Shown piece by piece: positions 28,920 to 37,858 of a stretch of DNA of 64,000 nucleotides. The translations under genes and the position numbers were made by a program. Below the pieces are notes generated by a model. It made no database searches. It worked only from the letters and a program-made list of their open reading frames with translations, and was not told the origin of the DNA. Each line of letters opens with the position of its first letter. The first letter of the stretch is position 1. This DNA comes from Gari tellinella (lineage: Eukaryota > Mollusca > Bivalvia > Cardiida > Psammobiidae): positions 44,072,070 to 44,136,069 of the forward strand of contig OV277867.1 of NCBI GenBank assembly GCA_922989275.2, in the 5' to 3' direction.

Positions 28920-29869
28920 TTAAGGGTGTATCAATGTCATGAATTTGGGAACTTTTCAAAGTATATGAAAACACTCTATGATGGTTTTGTATTGAAGTGC
29001 TATTTAAGATGAATGAAAAAATAGAAAAAGTGTACATTTTGGTGAACAACAGTTGGCTCTACGGCCATGTAAAATGTACCCCACCCACTTTCTCTTATTT
29101 TGTCCTTTTCAAACAGCCCGCTTCAATAAAACCCATTTTAAATGAAAACAAATATGATAAATTGGTTTTGTGTTATTTATTTCCTATCTATGGTAGTATT
29201 TCTTTATACAAAAACTAATTTAAGAAAACAAAGGCACCAAATGTGAAATTTATAAAGCTCTAAATATCATCGGTATGGTACTTTTTTATAAATTTTGTAA
29301 GGGGCGATAACTCTTTTTACTTTAATAACTCAACATTTTCAACACTGACCTTTCAATTTCTTTTCATATTTTGAACTGCCTTAGTATGGGCTTTCATCTG
29401 GTAGAATATAAGAAAATGTTTAATACTAGAACTATTTCATTTTCAAACTTTTTTTACTTTTTTTCATAAAATAAAAAATCTAATAAAATCATGCCCTATA
29501 TAAAGCATATTTTTGATATTCAAGGATCCATATTGTTCAAACCTGGTGCTTGCTTTGTCTAAATTTGGTTTATATATGTGAACATACCACCATAGACATG
29601 AAATAAATAAAGAAAACCCAAATTAACATTTTTGTTTTGTTTTGAAATAGATTTTACTGAAGCTTGTACTCTGAATGGGTAAAATTTGAGAAAAAAAATC
29701 CAAATTTGACATACATTTTTCAAATCGCTGTAGCTAAAACAAAAAGGACACCACCATATATTTTTTCCCCATTTTTTCATTCATCATAAATAGCTCTTCC
29801 AAAAAAACAATGATAGAAAAAAAGTTTAATACTTTGAAAAAATGGCTCATGACATTGATACACCCTTAA
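28920..29869. mobile_element. TTAA-G fold-back element, complete copy 1
   Basis: 950 bp including TTAA at 28920-28923 and 29866-29869. The perfect terminal repeat is GGGTGTATCAATGTCATGA, and similarity continues inward (TTTCAAAGTA on both sides). The left and right halves are diverged inverted copies of each other: the plus-strand frame at 28997-29218 and the minus-strand frame at 29559-29780 give related peptides (YLFPIYG versus YLFHVYG). No transposase. A second copy at 53267-54217 is nearly identical. TTAA plus GGG ends suggest Kolobok- or piggyBac-type mobilisation. Confidence 0.92.
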
Positions 29870-29887
29870 CACAACCTTCACTGATTC

Positions 29888-30131
29888 TTAACCCTTTTCC
29901 CCATAGAAGCGATTTTAGCGTATTTAGTATATTCCTCCGCTGAAGAAAATAGTTCCAGTTTGTACCCTCATGAAAAGTTACCATTACAAATATTTTATAT
30001 AGCCTAGCAGATTTAAGCTTAAATCAGGCTGAAAGTAAAGCAGAATGTGCCTTTAGGCACATTCTGCTTTACCTGCTTTAAGTGATCACCTGTATTTGAT
30101 GTTATATACGGGTTATCTGGTAAAGGGTTAA
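29888..30131. mobile_element. TTAA-2 MITE, complete, reverse
   Basis: TTAA at 29888-29891 and 30128-30131; ends CCCTTTTCCCCATAGAAGCG and TATCTGGTAAAGGG. The hairpin TCAGGCTGAAAGTAAAGCAG and AATGTGCC / GGCACATTCTGCTTTACC lacks the outer TTTCAG of the right arm. Confidence 0.88.
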
Positions 30132-30156
30132 ACAAGTGGATGCGTAAAACAAAATA

Positions 30157-30208
30157 GAGGTAAAGCAGAAATCTGCTAAATATTTTTTCTGCTTTACTTA
30201 CACTGTGT
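30157..30208. repeat. class 2-like hairpin
   Basis: GAGGTAAAGCAGAAATCTGC / TTTTTTCTGCTTTACTTACA: an isolated palindrome with the GTAAAGCAGAA motif. Confidence 0.5.
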
Positions 30209-30214
30209 TTTTAT

Positions 30215-30672
30215 ATTTATCCGGCTTTTGACGCCACCTGTAATCAGTATTGACGCTCCGATGTGACGTTTAAAAAGTGTTAGCTCACTTGCCTTTCCTG
30301 TTCATATTTAACATTGTGTTATATCGACGTTTTAACACAATCACTTATACGAGTACAATAAACATCGCAACTATGGGTACTTTGATTGAGTTAAATTACA
30401 CCATCATTTTGTGCCGAAAAAACACTATGAATGATGTATTCGATCTAAGAAACATACATTTTAAGTTAGGCCTAAACTATTTCTTTCCTAAAGCTTCAAA
30501 TGCGCGCTACCAGTTTCCAGTTAAGTTTAGTCCATTTTTACATTTTAGTATTGTTTTGTCAATGTAGTACATGCCATGGGTTCAAATTAATATCGCAATA
30601 AATACTAATCGACCACTTACGTAGACATTAGTAATCAGTGTATTATATATGAGAACCTGACTTATTACATTG
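30215..30672. other. no recognisable gene; short TTAA-1-like phrases
   Basis: CAGTTTCCAGTTAAGTTTAG and TCCATTTTTACATTTTAGTA at 30511-30551 are TTAA-1-like. The 96-codon frame 30277-30567 has no domain. Confidence 0.35.
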
Positions 30673-30734
30673 CAAATAGTGTATATCAATGCCAGCGTCA
30701 AGACGCGGCGACTGGCTTTGATCTACACTATTTG
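30673..30734. repeat. core hairpin, TTAA-1/class 1 type, worn
   Basis: GCAAATAGTGTATATCAATG and CCAGCGTC pair with GGCGACTGGCTTTGATCTAC and ACTATTTG. Confidence 0.6.
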
Positions 30735-31145
30735 ACACCCACATGCATATAAAGCATGTTATGTAGCTGTAATATATAGGGAATTTGACAGTGTAGACCA
30801 AACTCAGCTCCAGAGCCTGGGATGACAACAGTGCGGTGCTTGGTCGGTACAATGGTGCAATGCAATAAGGCTGATTTTGTCATGGCACGGCTCATATATA
30901 TTTTCCAGCAAAAAGGGAGATTACATTACCCTTTCCAGGAATAAATAGGGAAAGTGGTTTACAAGCGATTTATTTTACCTAACACTTAAATTGTCATGGT
31001 AATGGCTGGTTTTTGTTATATCTTTAGCCCGGTAAATTATGACTGAGACTTTTAATGCCATTATTACATGTACCAGCGGTTATATTTCATGCATTTAAAT
31101 TAGTATATCAATAACGTGCGATGATTATAATTTTGTCGTATAAAC
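30735..31145. other. no recognisable feature
   Basis: Nothing diagnostic. Confidence 0.3.
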
Positions 31146-31325
31146 ATACAGTAACACTTCCAAATTTCAAACTCGCCTAACTTGAACGTATCCATATTTC
31201 AGGGTCACGTGTTTAAATTTGAAACAGGAAATGTTTGACTTAAACCGTAGGAGGGCGAAATAATCATTCCACTGTAGAAAAACAGTATTATTCGAGTTAG
31301 GCGATTTCTATATAATGAGTATCGG
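31146..31325. mobile_element. TA-E MITE, degenerate
   Basis: CAGTAACACTTCCAAATTTC and AAACTCGCCTAACTTGAACG at the left and TTATTCGAGTTAGGCGATTT at the right match the TA-E terminal repeats. The interior is unrelated or worn. Confidence 0.5.
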
Positions 31326-31327
31326 TA

Positions 31328-31653
31328 CAGAGAAAGAGGAGTATACGTTATTCCTCTCTGCCCAAACGAAATAAAACGCATCGAAATACCGAAAATGACA
31401 GCTTGTTGAAAACTCTGACGATTTTTTATCTTAGCGACAAACATTTTGAGGTCTTACCAAACTTCGGGATACCCGGTATAATTATTTTCTAGTTCCTAAC
31501 TGTTTACAATGGAAATAACTTTATCAGCACAAACATATTATTAAACTCTGTCCTTCATGAGAACCCGCGAATCAAGCTTTCAATTGAGGTCTACGTAAAT
31601 GCGTCACTAGGGCTCAAAGGGTCACTGGGAAGTATAACGCCTTCGCCACTGTA
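31328..31653. mobile_element. TA-A MITE with a TTAA-1 scrap inside
   Basis: Left ACAGAGAAAGAGGAGTATAC, then AACGAAATAAAACGCATCGA; right AGTATAACGCCTTCGCCACT. At 31571-31625 AAATGCGTCACTAGGGCTCA is a TTAA-1 end fragment. Confidence 0.55.
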
Positions 31654-31959
31654 TCATATAGCTCTCGTTGCTCAATAGATAGTTTACAAGCTCTTATACC
31701 GCAACACTGATGGCTCGGTTTGTTGTTGGTGTTTTGGGACATCTTTTAACCACGATGACTAATGACTGAGACAGCTGTCGGGTACGTATTAATCATTATA
31801 CACTGACTTATTTTACCCACCAATCCTGGTCAATATTAGTTAAATTTCATTTCGATGACCGACGTCGGGACTAGTTTTATCTGCGCGTTAAAATCAACCC
31901 GGTGCCCATCCGTTCTTAAAGATCAGTGGTATGACGACCGTTAGGACGCCAGGAACTTA
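31654..31959. other. no recognisable feature
   Basis: Nothing diagnostic. Confidence 0.3.
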
Positions 31960-32045
31960 CAGCTGAGGAGACATTATTATTTCCCGTTTAAACACATACG
32001 AAACGCAAACGCAATACGCTAAGATATAGAAAACTACAGCTTTGG
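31960..32045. mobile_element. TA-A MITE, left part
   Basis: CAGCTGAGGAGACATTATTA, TTCCCGTTTAAACACATACG, AACGCAAACGCAATACGCTA; cut off at the adjoining palindrome. Confidence 0.6.
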
Positions 32046-32047
32046 CT

Positions 32048-32195
32048 GGCTCCGAGGTTATAAATAGTTTGACTTGAGTCTAAACTCGTTCCCAAGCATT
32101 TGATTGGTTAGATTTGAGCCTAGGCTCAAATCTGACCAATCAAATGCTTGGGAACACACTCAGACTCAACTCAAACGCTTTATAACCTAGGAGCC
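32048..32195. repeat. 148-bp fold-back palindrome
   Basis: The left arm GGCTCCGAGGTTATAAA ... CCAAGCATTTGATTGGTTAG pairs with the right arm AATCAAATGCTTGGGAAC ... TTTATAACCTAGGAGCC. The centre GATTTGAGCCTAGGCTCAAA plus TC is a perfect palindrome. It sits exactly between a TA-A half and a LINE fragment, so it may have mediated their junction. No similar copy was seen elsewhere in the window. Confidence 0.85.
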
Positions 32196-32745
32196 AGAGT
32201 TTGTTGGCCGTCCTCTTCGCCTGTTGCCCTGAGGGTACCAATATAGTGCCTGTCTGGCTACAGTGGGATGTGGTCTGCGCAGCGTACGGCCGATCTATTT
32301 CATTTTTTCTGTAGGATGGAGTCTATGATTGGTTGCTGCCATATTCTTGCCCAAAGCTCCTGGTTGGAGATCCTATCTGGCCACCGTATCTGCAGAATCT
32401 GTCTCAAGCATGTGTTGATAAAGACTTGCAGGCGCTGACCCAGGCGTTTGGTTCTTCTCTAAGTATCAGCAGCATACAAGTGGACAAGTTTTACATTGCC
32501 GTTATGTTTTTTTACGCTATTCTCAGTGTCGCAAAGGCATGGCGAGCTTTGTCTTTCCTGGCCCTGATATCTTCCTCTGTGCCTCCTGTCTTACTGACAA
32601 TAATGCCCAAGTATGTAAAAGTGTCAACGCTCTCAATGGCTTGTCCGTCTTTGTGTAGACTTTGCATGTTGCCTGAGTTGATTCTGAGGCACTTGGTTTA
32701 GTAGTAACGTTGACTTGTAGCCCGGTTGATCAGGCTACTTCTTGA
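32196..32745 (-). pseudogene. LINE 3' ORF fragment, same family as 1-470
   Basis: On the minus strand it reads, with frame shifts, DTFTYLGIIVSKTGGTEEDI, then RARKDKARHAFATLRIA, then nucleotide sequence matching 60-320 (TCTTTATCAACACATGCTTG, CAGATTCTGCAGATACGGTG, GCGAAGAGGACGGCCAACAA). It stops abruptly at 32196 inside the RGRP..W block. YLG...SKTGGT..DI..R is a common segment after the RT domain in this LINE group. Stops and frame shifts show it is inactive. Confidence 0.8.
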
Positions 32746-32807
32746 AGTTTTCCTGATATCTCCTGTACATGGGCGCAGGTGTGGGACTTGAGAAATATAT
32801 CGTCGTC

Positions 32808-33084
32808 TTACTGTTTGACATTGCTCGTGACTTATCTTGATCTGAGTAGCAAACGATTTTGAGTCTGATCAAACGCCGTGTTACCCGGCGTCTGATCTGG
32901 TTCCAAACTATTTGCAATGGAAATACATTTAATTGTTTTGTCGTAAACGCGTTTATTGGGAGAGAATAACATCTGCTATATACAAATATAATGTTTTATT
33001 GTCAACATAAAGATATTTATATGTAGATCTACATGTATACAGATTAGACTGAAATAGAAAATAAAAAACATATTCTCCACTGTA
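32808..33084. mobile_element. TA-A MITE with internal insertion
   Basis: Hairpin at 32849-32915 (GCAAACGATTTTGAGTCTGA, tip GCCGTGTTACCCGGC, GGTTCCAAACTATTTGC), then AAACGCGTTTATTGGGAGAG and AATAACATCT. About 80 bp of AT-rich sequence follow before ACATATTCTCCACTG and TA. Confidence 0.72.
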
Positions 33085-33562
33085 AGCGTTTACTAGCCGA
33101 GAGTTATTTGTGACTGAAGTTTTAATGTAGTTTCCCAACCTCAGTACTGTGTGCCATGTAACCAATACTGGTGCGTGCCAGAATTCTGTTTTCTTGTATA
33201 TTGATCACGCAATTACCACCTGTCAATCAATTACAAACAAATTGTTTACACCAGCCGTGCCTGTTCATTACTAAACTTAGCTGTAAATATTGATTTACCA
33301 AACTTAATAGCCCCATTTTCCAGATCCGATAAAATCTTTATTTGGTATTACTCCGACTAACAACTTGTCAAGAATGCAAGGCGATGGTTTGTAATTAAAA
33401 GATAAAATGTTGTTATCAGTTAACATACAAAAAAGGCAAACATATTCTAGTATGAAGTTGACAATACAAATGCTGTTTCATGCAAAAACAGTAAAACCTG
33501 TATACAGCATCTACTTAAAGAGTAAAGATTTGCAGTGTTATACATGTATCATAGCGAATGTT
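33085..33562. other. no recognisable feature
   Basis: Nothing diagnostic. Confidence 0.35.
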
Positions 33563-33711
33563 TCACTCCTTCACCGCAACGACTCTAAGCTGCTTTTTAA
33601 CATTGTAATCTGTTTCATATATGAAATTTAGATTTTAGATTTAGCCTGTAACAAGTGTCAAACAGTTTGCAAATAACCAATGTATACGGGGTAAGACAGG
33701 AAAAGGGTTAA
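33563..33711. mobile_element. TTAA-3 MITE without its hairpin
   Basis: Left CACTCCTTCACCGCAACGAC; then GTGTCAAACAGTTTGCAAAT with the whole hairpin missing; right GTATACGGGGTAAGACAGGA and TTAA at 33708-33711. The junction CAAACA-GTTT-GCAAAT fits deletion between the two GTTT copies that lie in opposite arms. Confidence 0.82.
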
Positions 33712-33798
33712 TTCAGGTTAAAAAGTACAACAGTTCGTATTTGCGAAAAGTCATTAATAGTTTATAGTTAATTTTAGGACGATTTTTACATTACTTGA

Positions 33799-34087
33799 CC
33801 GTGGCCTAGGAGTTGGAGCGTCCGCATAGGAAGCGGACGACCGAAAGTTCGAATCCCAATGCCGGATTCTGGATTGGAATTGATATGGTCAGTTTTTTGA
33901 GCCGTCACCTAGTTAAAAGACTGGTTACCGTAGGCTTATCTCTGCCAAGTGCCCGGCAATAAGAGAAGAAGTGTGGGAGGTACTGTGCGCGCAAAAAGAT
34001 AGGTGTCTCATAAGTCAAAAGTGACTGGCCTTTTCAATAGGGGAGACACTATAATTAACAAACCCTTTACCTTCTTTACCTTTTACC
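33799..34087 (+). mobile_element. tRNA-derived SINE with probable target duplication
   Basis: Starts CCGTGGCCTAGGAGTTGGAG (A-box-like TGGCCTAGGAGTTGGAG) and has a B-box-like AAGTTCGAATCCC at 33845-33857, with GGAAGCGGACGACC where the anticodon arm would be. The body has TCACCTAGTTAAAAGACTGG and GCCAAGTGCCCGGCAATAAG. The tail is a repeat of TTACCTTT/CTTTACC. TTTTACATTACTTGA before and TTTTACAATGTACTTGA after are probable, slightly diverged target duplications. Not a functional tRNA gene. Confidence 0.82.
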
Positions 34088-34150
34088 TTTTACAATGTAC
34101 TTGAGATGTCATCCATTGTATATGCTGCTGTAACACCATAAATACATATA

Positions 34151-34405
34151 CAGGGCTGCCATAAATTGCCATGAAAAATCCTAAGATTTCAAAATTTGCA
34201 TTTTTCAAGTGCGATTTAACGAATCGTACCTTTACCCCATAGACTTTTTCTTGTTTTGTTGACATGCGACCACTTAAAGCAGGCTGTAAGTAAAGCAGAA
34301 TGCGCCTTAGGGCGCATTCTGCTTTACTTTCAGCCTGCTTTAAGCTACCATGAACTGGGGAAAAATCCGGAGATTTAGGAAAAATCCGGAGAAATGGCAG
34401 CCCTG
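34151..34405. mobile_element. SIX-I MITE, complete, 6-bp repeat CATATA
   Basis: 255 bp with ends CAGGGCTGCCAT and ATGGCAGCCCTG; CATATA at 34145-34150 and 34406-34411. Left half: TCCTAAGATTTCAAAATTTG and TTTTTCAAGTGCGATTTAAC, then CCTTTACCCCATAGACTTTT, which matches the TTAA-2 terminus, and the class 2 hairpin. Right half: AAAATCCGGAGATTTAGGAA and AAATCCGGAGAAATGGCAG. Confidence 0.92.
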
Positions 34406-34411
34406 CATATA

Positions 34412-34802
34412 GAATCCGTAAAAGATTGCATACTTCGATGATTCTTTTCTGTAATCTTGTATTGAAACATGTATAACCTATAATATGGACATGTTCACGT
34501 TAACGTGTGTATTTCTGCAATTTTAGGCGAAAATACATTTTTGACATGCGCATTGTAATCGTGCAGGACTTTATCCAGGTCAGAATACGCCCTCGATGAT
34601 AAACATAATGTGTCTTTACACGAGAAGTGCCGATCTTAACCTTATATATCATATACAATTTAGTGGTTTACGGCTACAAATGCACGCACAAGAAGGCTAA
34701 ATTACTTTTACCAGACGATAATTTTCTGCAGAAGGGTTAAAGCATATGTTGAAGGTCAAAAAAGTATCCTCTGTTGGAAGGAGGAAGGTGCCATCCTTCT
34801 GT
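34412..34802. other. no recognisable feature
   Basis: Nothing diagnostic. Confidence 0.35.
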
Positions 34803-35049
34803 TTTAGCCTCTTCATGATCAAATTTATCGTGAGGATTTTACCCATTCACCGCCATAGTGTCGCCTGCTTCAATATTGTTGTCTGTGATATCGTTTCAAA
34901 GTTAGATTGAATGCAGTATAACTAACGTAATTTCAAAACAAGTGGCAAACAGTTTTGATCCTGATCAGACGCCCCGTTACGCGGCGTCTGATCAGGTTCA
35001 AAACTGTTTGCAAAGCGCTTTATGACGTTATTTAGAGTGAAAGGGTTAA
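34803..35049. mobile_element. TTAA-3b MITE, complete
   Basis: Left TTAGCCTCTTCATGATC with TTTTACCCATTCACCGCCAT, inside GTCGCCTGCTTCAATATTGT. Hairpin 34943-35014: GGCAAACAGTTTTGATCCTG ... tip GCCCCGTTACGCGGC. Right end GACGTTATTTAGAGTGAAAG and TTAA at 35046-35049, which also starts the next element. Confidence 0.85.
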
Positions 35050-35285
35050 CTCATTCACTCCTTCAATTTCAAATAGTTCATTCCAGTTTCCAATTAAATC
35101 TATTTTTGACTATTTAAGTATATCGGCTGTTTCTCAACAAATTACAAAATGGCAAACAGTGTAGACCCTGAATAGAGGGCAACCGTACTCTTTACCAATA
35201 TGTTTTTTATGGTTTTAAATCTTTGAAATCATCTATAGTCAGCATCGAGTTTAAACTGTTTACTCAGTTCTCATCCGCTCAAGAA
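35046..35285. mobile_element. TTAA-1 MITE, decayed, sharing a TTAA
   Basis: TTAACTCATTCACTCCTTCA, CCAGTTTCCAATTAAATCTA, then GGCAAACAGTGTAGACCCTG and AATAGAGGG. The right arm and end are replaced or worn (GAGTTTAAACTGTTTACTCA). Confidence 0.6.
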
Positions 35286-35317
35286 AGTAACACTAATGAT
35301 TTCGTTGGATATTGTCA

Positions 35318-35555
35318 GTTCCTTTCTTTGCTCCCTGAAATTTCGGTGTCCATTTAATCCAGGCCATTTCTGACTTTTAAGGGTTGTTTTTGTCAATGAT
35401 TGGCATTATGACAAACAGTGAAGACCCTGATCAGAGGGCTCCTTTCGGAGCCCTCTGATCTGGGTCTTCACTGTTTGCACAGGACAAGTGTACTACTCAC
35501 ATGTTCATTGTTTGAGAATGACGCCTATGTGCGGGACTAGGGTTCAAAGGGTTAA
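35318..35555. mobile_element. TTAA-1 MITE, nearly complete
   Basis: Left CCTTTCTTTGCTCCCTGAAA (TTAA decayed to GTTC), hairpin at 35411-35479 (GACAAACAGTGAAGACCCTG, CAGAGGGCTCC, tip TTTC, GGAGCCCTCTG, GGGTCTTCACTGTTTGC), right end ACTAGGGTTCAAAGGG and TTAA at 35552-35555. Confidence 0.87.
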
Positions 35556-35857
35556 ACTATTTAAACGAAACCTCGATTAAATTTGATAACTGTATTAAAT
35601 GAAACAGTGAAACGATTAAAAATAATAAATATCTAGTAGAATACTACACCTTGAAGGAAATATGACATAATAAAAAGTAGAATCTACTTTTACTTTGTTA
35701 AGTATACATATAATTTCGCTACCAGGGAAGTGACGTGCTACTTTAAAATACGGTGGCACAGAGAATTATCGATTCTGCGGCTGTTGAAAAGGGCTCTATG
35801 AGATTGTTTAAGGGAAATATAAGGCCACATGTATAGATACTCTCCAAATATGCTTGA
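35556..35857. other. no recognisable feature
   Basis: AT-rich spacer between MITE and LINE; no promoter-like element recognised. Confidence 0.3.
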
Positions 35858-35932
35858 AATAATGTTCACGTAATCCTGAATCAACAGTTTGAGTCAGTCT
35901 ACACAAGGGAGAACACTGATGACATACCACAC

Positions 35933-37489
35933 ATGGGTCCCTCAACCTACCCGGATATGAGAAACATTACAGTTAGACCAGAGGGTGTGGCAAAGCTCCT
36001 GAAGAACCTCAACATGCACAAAGCCTCTGGACCAGACACAATACCCACTTTCATCCTACAGCAAGCATCATCTGAAATCTCGCCAATACTCACCAAGATC
36101 TTCCAAACATCCATCAACTCAGGGGATATACCATCAGACTGGAAAGAAGCAACCATTATTCCAATCTTCAAGAAAGGTGATAAAAACCTAGCCTCAAACT
36201 ACCGCCCAGTATCCCTTACATCAGTTAGCTGCAAGATCCTTGAGCATATCATGCACAGCAACATTATTAACCACCTTCTAGCAAACCAGATACTTTGTGA
36301 CAACCAACATGGATTCCGCAAACATCGGTCTTGTGAAACACAGTTAGTTTCCACTATCCATGGAATAGCCAGTAAGTTATGTTCAGGAAAGGACCAAGTT
36401 GATGTAATTCTTCTCGACTTCGCCAAAGCATTTGACAAAGTACCTCATCAACGCCTTTGTACCAAACTGCATCACTATGGGATCAGGGGAGACAACCTAC
36501 GCTGGATCCAGTCCTTTTTAACTTCTCGCAGTCAGCAAGTTGCCCTTGAGGGAAAGAAGTCGGAGAGAGCGAATGTGATATCTGGCGTACCACAGGGGAC
36601 AGTTTTAGGACCACTTTTATTTTTGGCTTACATCAATGACCTACCAGCAGCAACTACATCCCAAACCAGACTTTTTGCAGACGACTGTCTTCTATATCGA
36701 CACATCAAAACTTCTGAAGATGCAGACAGATTACAAGACGACCTCAATGCTCTCTGTGATTGGGAAGAAAAATGGCAGATGAAGTTCCACCCGCAGAAGT
36801 GCCAAGTGCTTAGCATATGCACCAACAGCAGACATAGACAGGACACCCAGTACTCTCTGCATGGACATGTACTGGAGAAAGTCGATAGCGCTAAGTACCT
36901 TGGAGTGACTTTTTCCAACAATCTTTCCTGGAGTGAACATGTAGATGGTGTAACATCGAAGGCCTCCAAGACTCTAGGTTTCTTGCGACGCAACTTCTAC
37001 AATGCCACCAGGGAAGCCAGACAGACAACTTACTCTGCACTTGTCACTCCGATCATAGAGAACTCTGCTGCAGCTTGGGATCCCTACCAACAAAGAGATA
37101 TCAACCAGTTAGAAAAGATCCAACGTAGAGGTGCACGTTACGTGACTAGCAACTACCACGATAGGACACCTGGTTGTGTAACTTCTATACTGAGGGAACT
37201 GAATTGGACACCTCTGGCTGAGAGACGCAAGCAACACCGCCTCGATGTTCTATACAAGATAAAGAATGGCCTAGTTGACTTCGAGGCAGACATCAGGCCA
37301 AGTGACTCAAGGACCAGAGGGGGAAGTTGCCTGTACCAACCGAACACAAAGAGCACGGTCTTCAAGTACTCATTCTACCCGAGAACCATCCAGGAGTGGA
37401 ACAGACTTCCTACCTCCATCACTGACTCCAGCACCATAGAGGGCTTTGCCGCTGCCATACGATCTGTGGCAGTTGCTTCCAGCTATTAG
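35933..37489 (+). CDS. non-LTR retrotransposon reverse transcriptase (truncated ORF2-like protein)
   Basis: 518 codons from the first ATG, but the frame is open from 35858 and the ATG is probably internal. The protein copies element RNA into DNA at the target site. Motifs in order: KASGPDTIP (residues 30-38), IPIFKKGD and NYRPVSLTS (76-96), QHGFRKHRSCETQL (125-138), LDFAKAFDKVPH with the first catalytic Asp (161-172), SGVPQGTVLGPLLF (217-230), FADD with the catalytic pair (248-251), KCQVL and KYLGVTF (289-327). The C-terminal thumb-like part continues through ENSAAAWDPY and RRGARYV. The catalytic residues are intact and no frame shift or stop interrupts the frame, so the insertion is fairly young. 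The absent N-terminal endonuclease domain makes it non-autonomous. Family: Jockey superfamily (CR1/L2/Jockey); exact clade unresolved. Confidence 0.93.
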   Translation: MGPSTYPDMRNITVRPEGVAKLLKNLNMHKASGPDTIPTFILQQASSEISPILTKIFQTSINSGDIPSDWKEATIIPIFKKGDKNLASNYRPVSLTSVSCKILEHIMHSNIINHLLANQILCDNQHGFRKHRSCETQLVSTIHGIASKLCSGKDQVDVILLDFAKAFDKVPHQRLCTKLHHYGIRGDNLRWIQSFLTSRSQQVALEGKKSERANVISGVPQGTVLGPLLFLAYINDLPAATTSQTRLFADDCLLYRHIKTSEDADRLQDDLNALCDWEEKWQMKFHPQKCQVLSICTNSRHRQDTQYSLHGHVLEKVDSAKYLGVTFSNNLSWSEHVDGVTSKASKTLGFLRRNFYNATREARQTTYSALVTPIIENSAAAWDPYQQRDINQLEKIQRRGARYVTSNYHDRTPGCVTSILRELNWTPLAERRKQHRLDVLYKIKNGLVDFEADIRPSDSRTRGGSCLYQPNTKSTVFKYSFYPRTIQEWNRLPTSITDSSTIEGFAAAIRSVAVASSY

Positions 37490-37623
37490 TCAGGGCCATC
37501 ATATGTACATAATTTTAAATTTTGGAAGCTTTTACCAGTTTTTACGGGAAGGAGGCGACTATCCCATTTTTACCCCATTCTGAGGTCAACTATTACAGTC
37601 TAAAGACTCCTGACCTAATTTCG

Positions 37624-37644
37624 GAAGAAGAAGAAGAAGAAGAA
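37624..37644 (+). repeat. (GAA)7 tail of the LINE
   Basis: Seven GAA units at the 3' edge of the LINE. It probably served as the reverse-transcription start signal or arose as its terminal repeat. Confidence 0.8.
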
Positions 37645-37645
37645 A

Positions 37646-37858
37646 TTCATATAATCATTCACAAAATAGCGCTTATGCCAAATCCGGGATTGTCAGTCTC
37701 TTTACAAGTATTATTTAATGTTAGAAGTACATGTATATACAAACAATTTCCGTACCCCTGTATCTCAGTTTGAAACGATCATCAGTACTCTCAAGTACTT
37801 TGACTTGTATATGATGAGTATACTCATCCCTATGGCTCAACGGACTAAATGTATTTGA
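37646..37858. other. no recognisable feature
   Basis: Spacer between LINE and TA-C. No MITE end or ORF. Confidence 0.3.

Larger units (their letters stand above)
35858..37645 (+). mobile_element. 5'-truncated Jockey/CR1-type LINE
   Basis: Recognisable homology starts at about 35876 (in-frame NQQFESVYTREN) and an in-frame stop lies at 35855-35857, so the endonuclease part is gone. The RT ORF ends at 37489. A 3' untranslated part of about 135 bp follows, then (GAA)7 at 37624-37644. A short tandem repeat as 3' tail is typical of CR1/L2/Jockey elements, which end without poly(A). 5' truncation is the usual result of incomplete reverse transcription at the target. No target duplication could be defined. 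Confidence 0.85.

Noticed and set aside
28997..29218. Conserved 69-73 codon peptide in both TTAA-G copies
   Set aside because: The frame exists because the copies are nearly identical DNA. The complementary half of the fold-back gives a related peptide on the other strand; no domain, and no evidence for selection on protein.
32333..32701. 122-codon plus-strand frame
   Set aside because: Antisense shadow of the LINE fragment on the minus strand.
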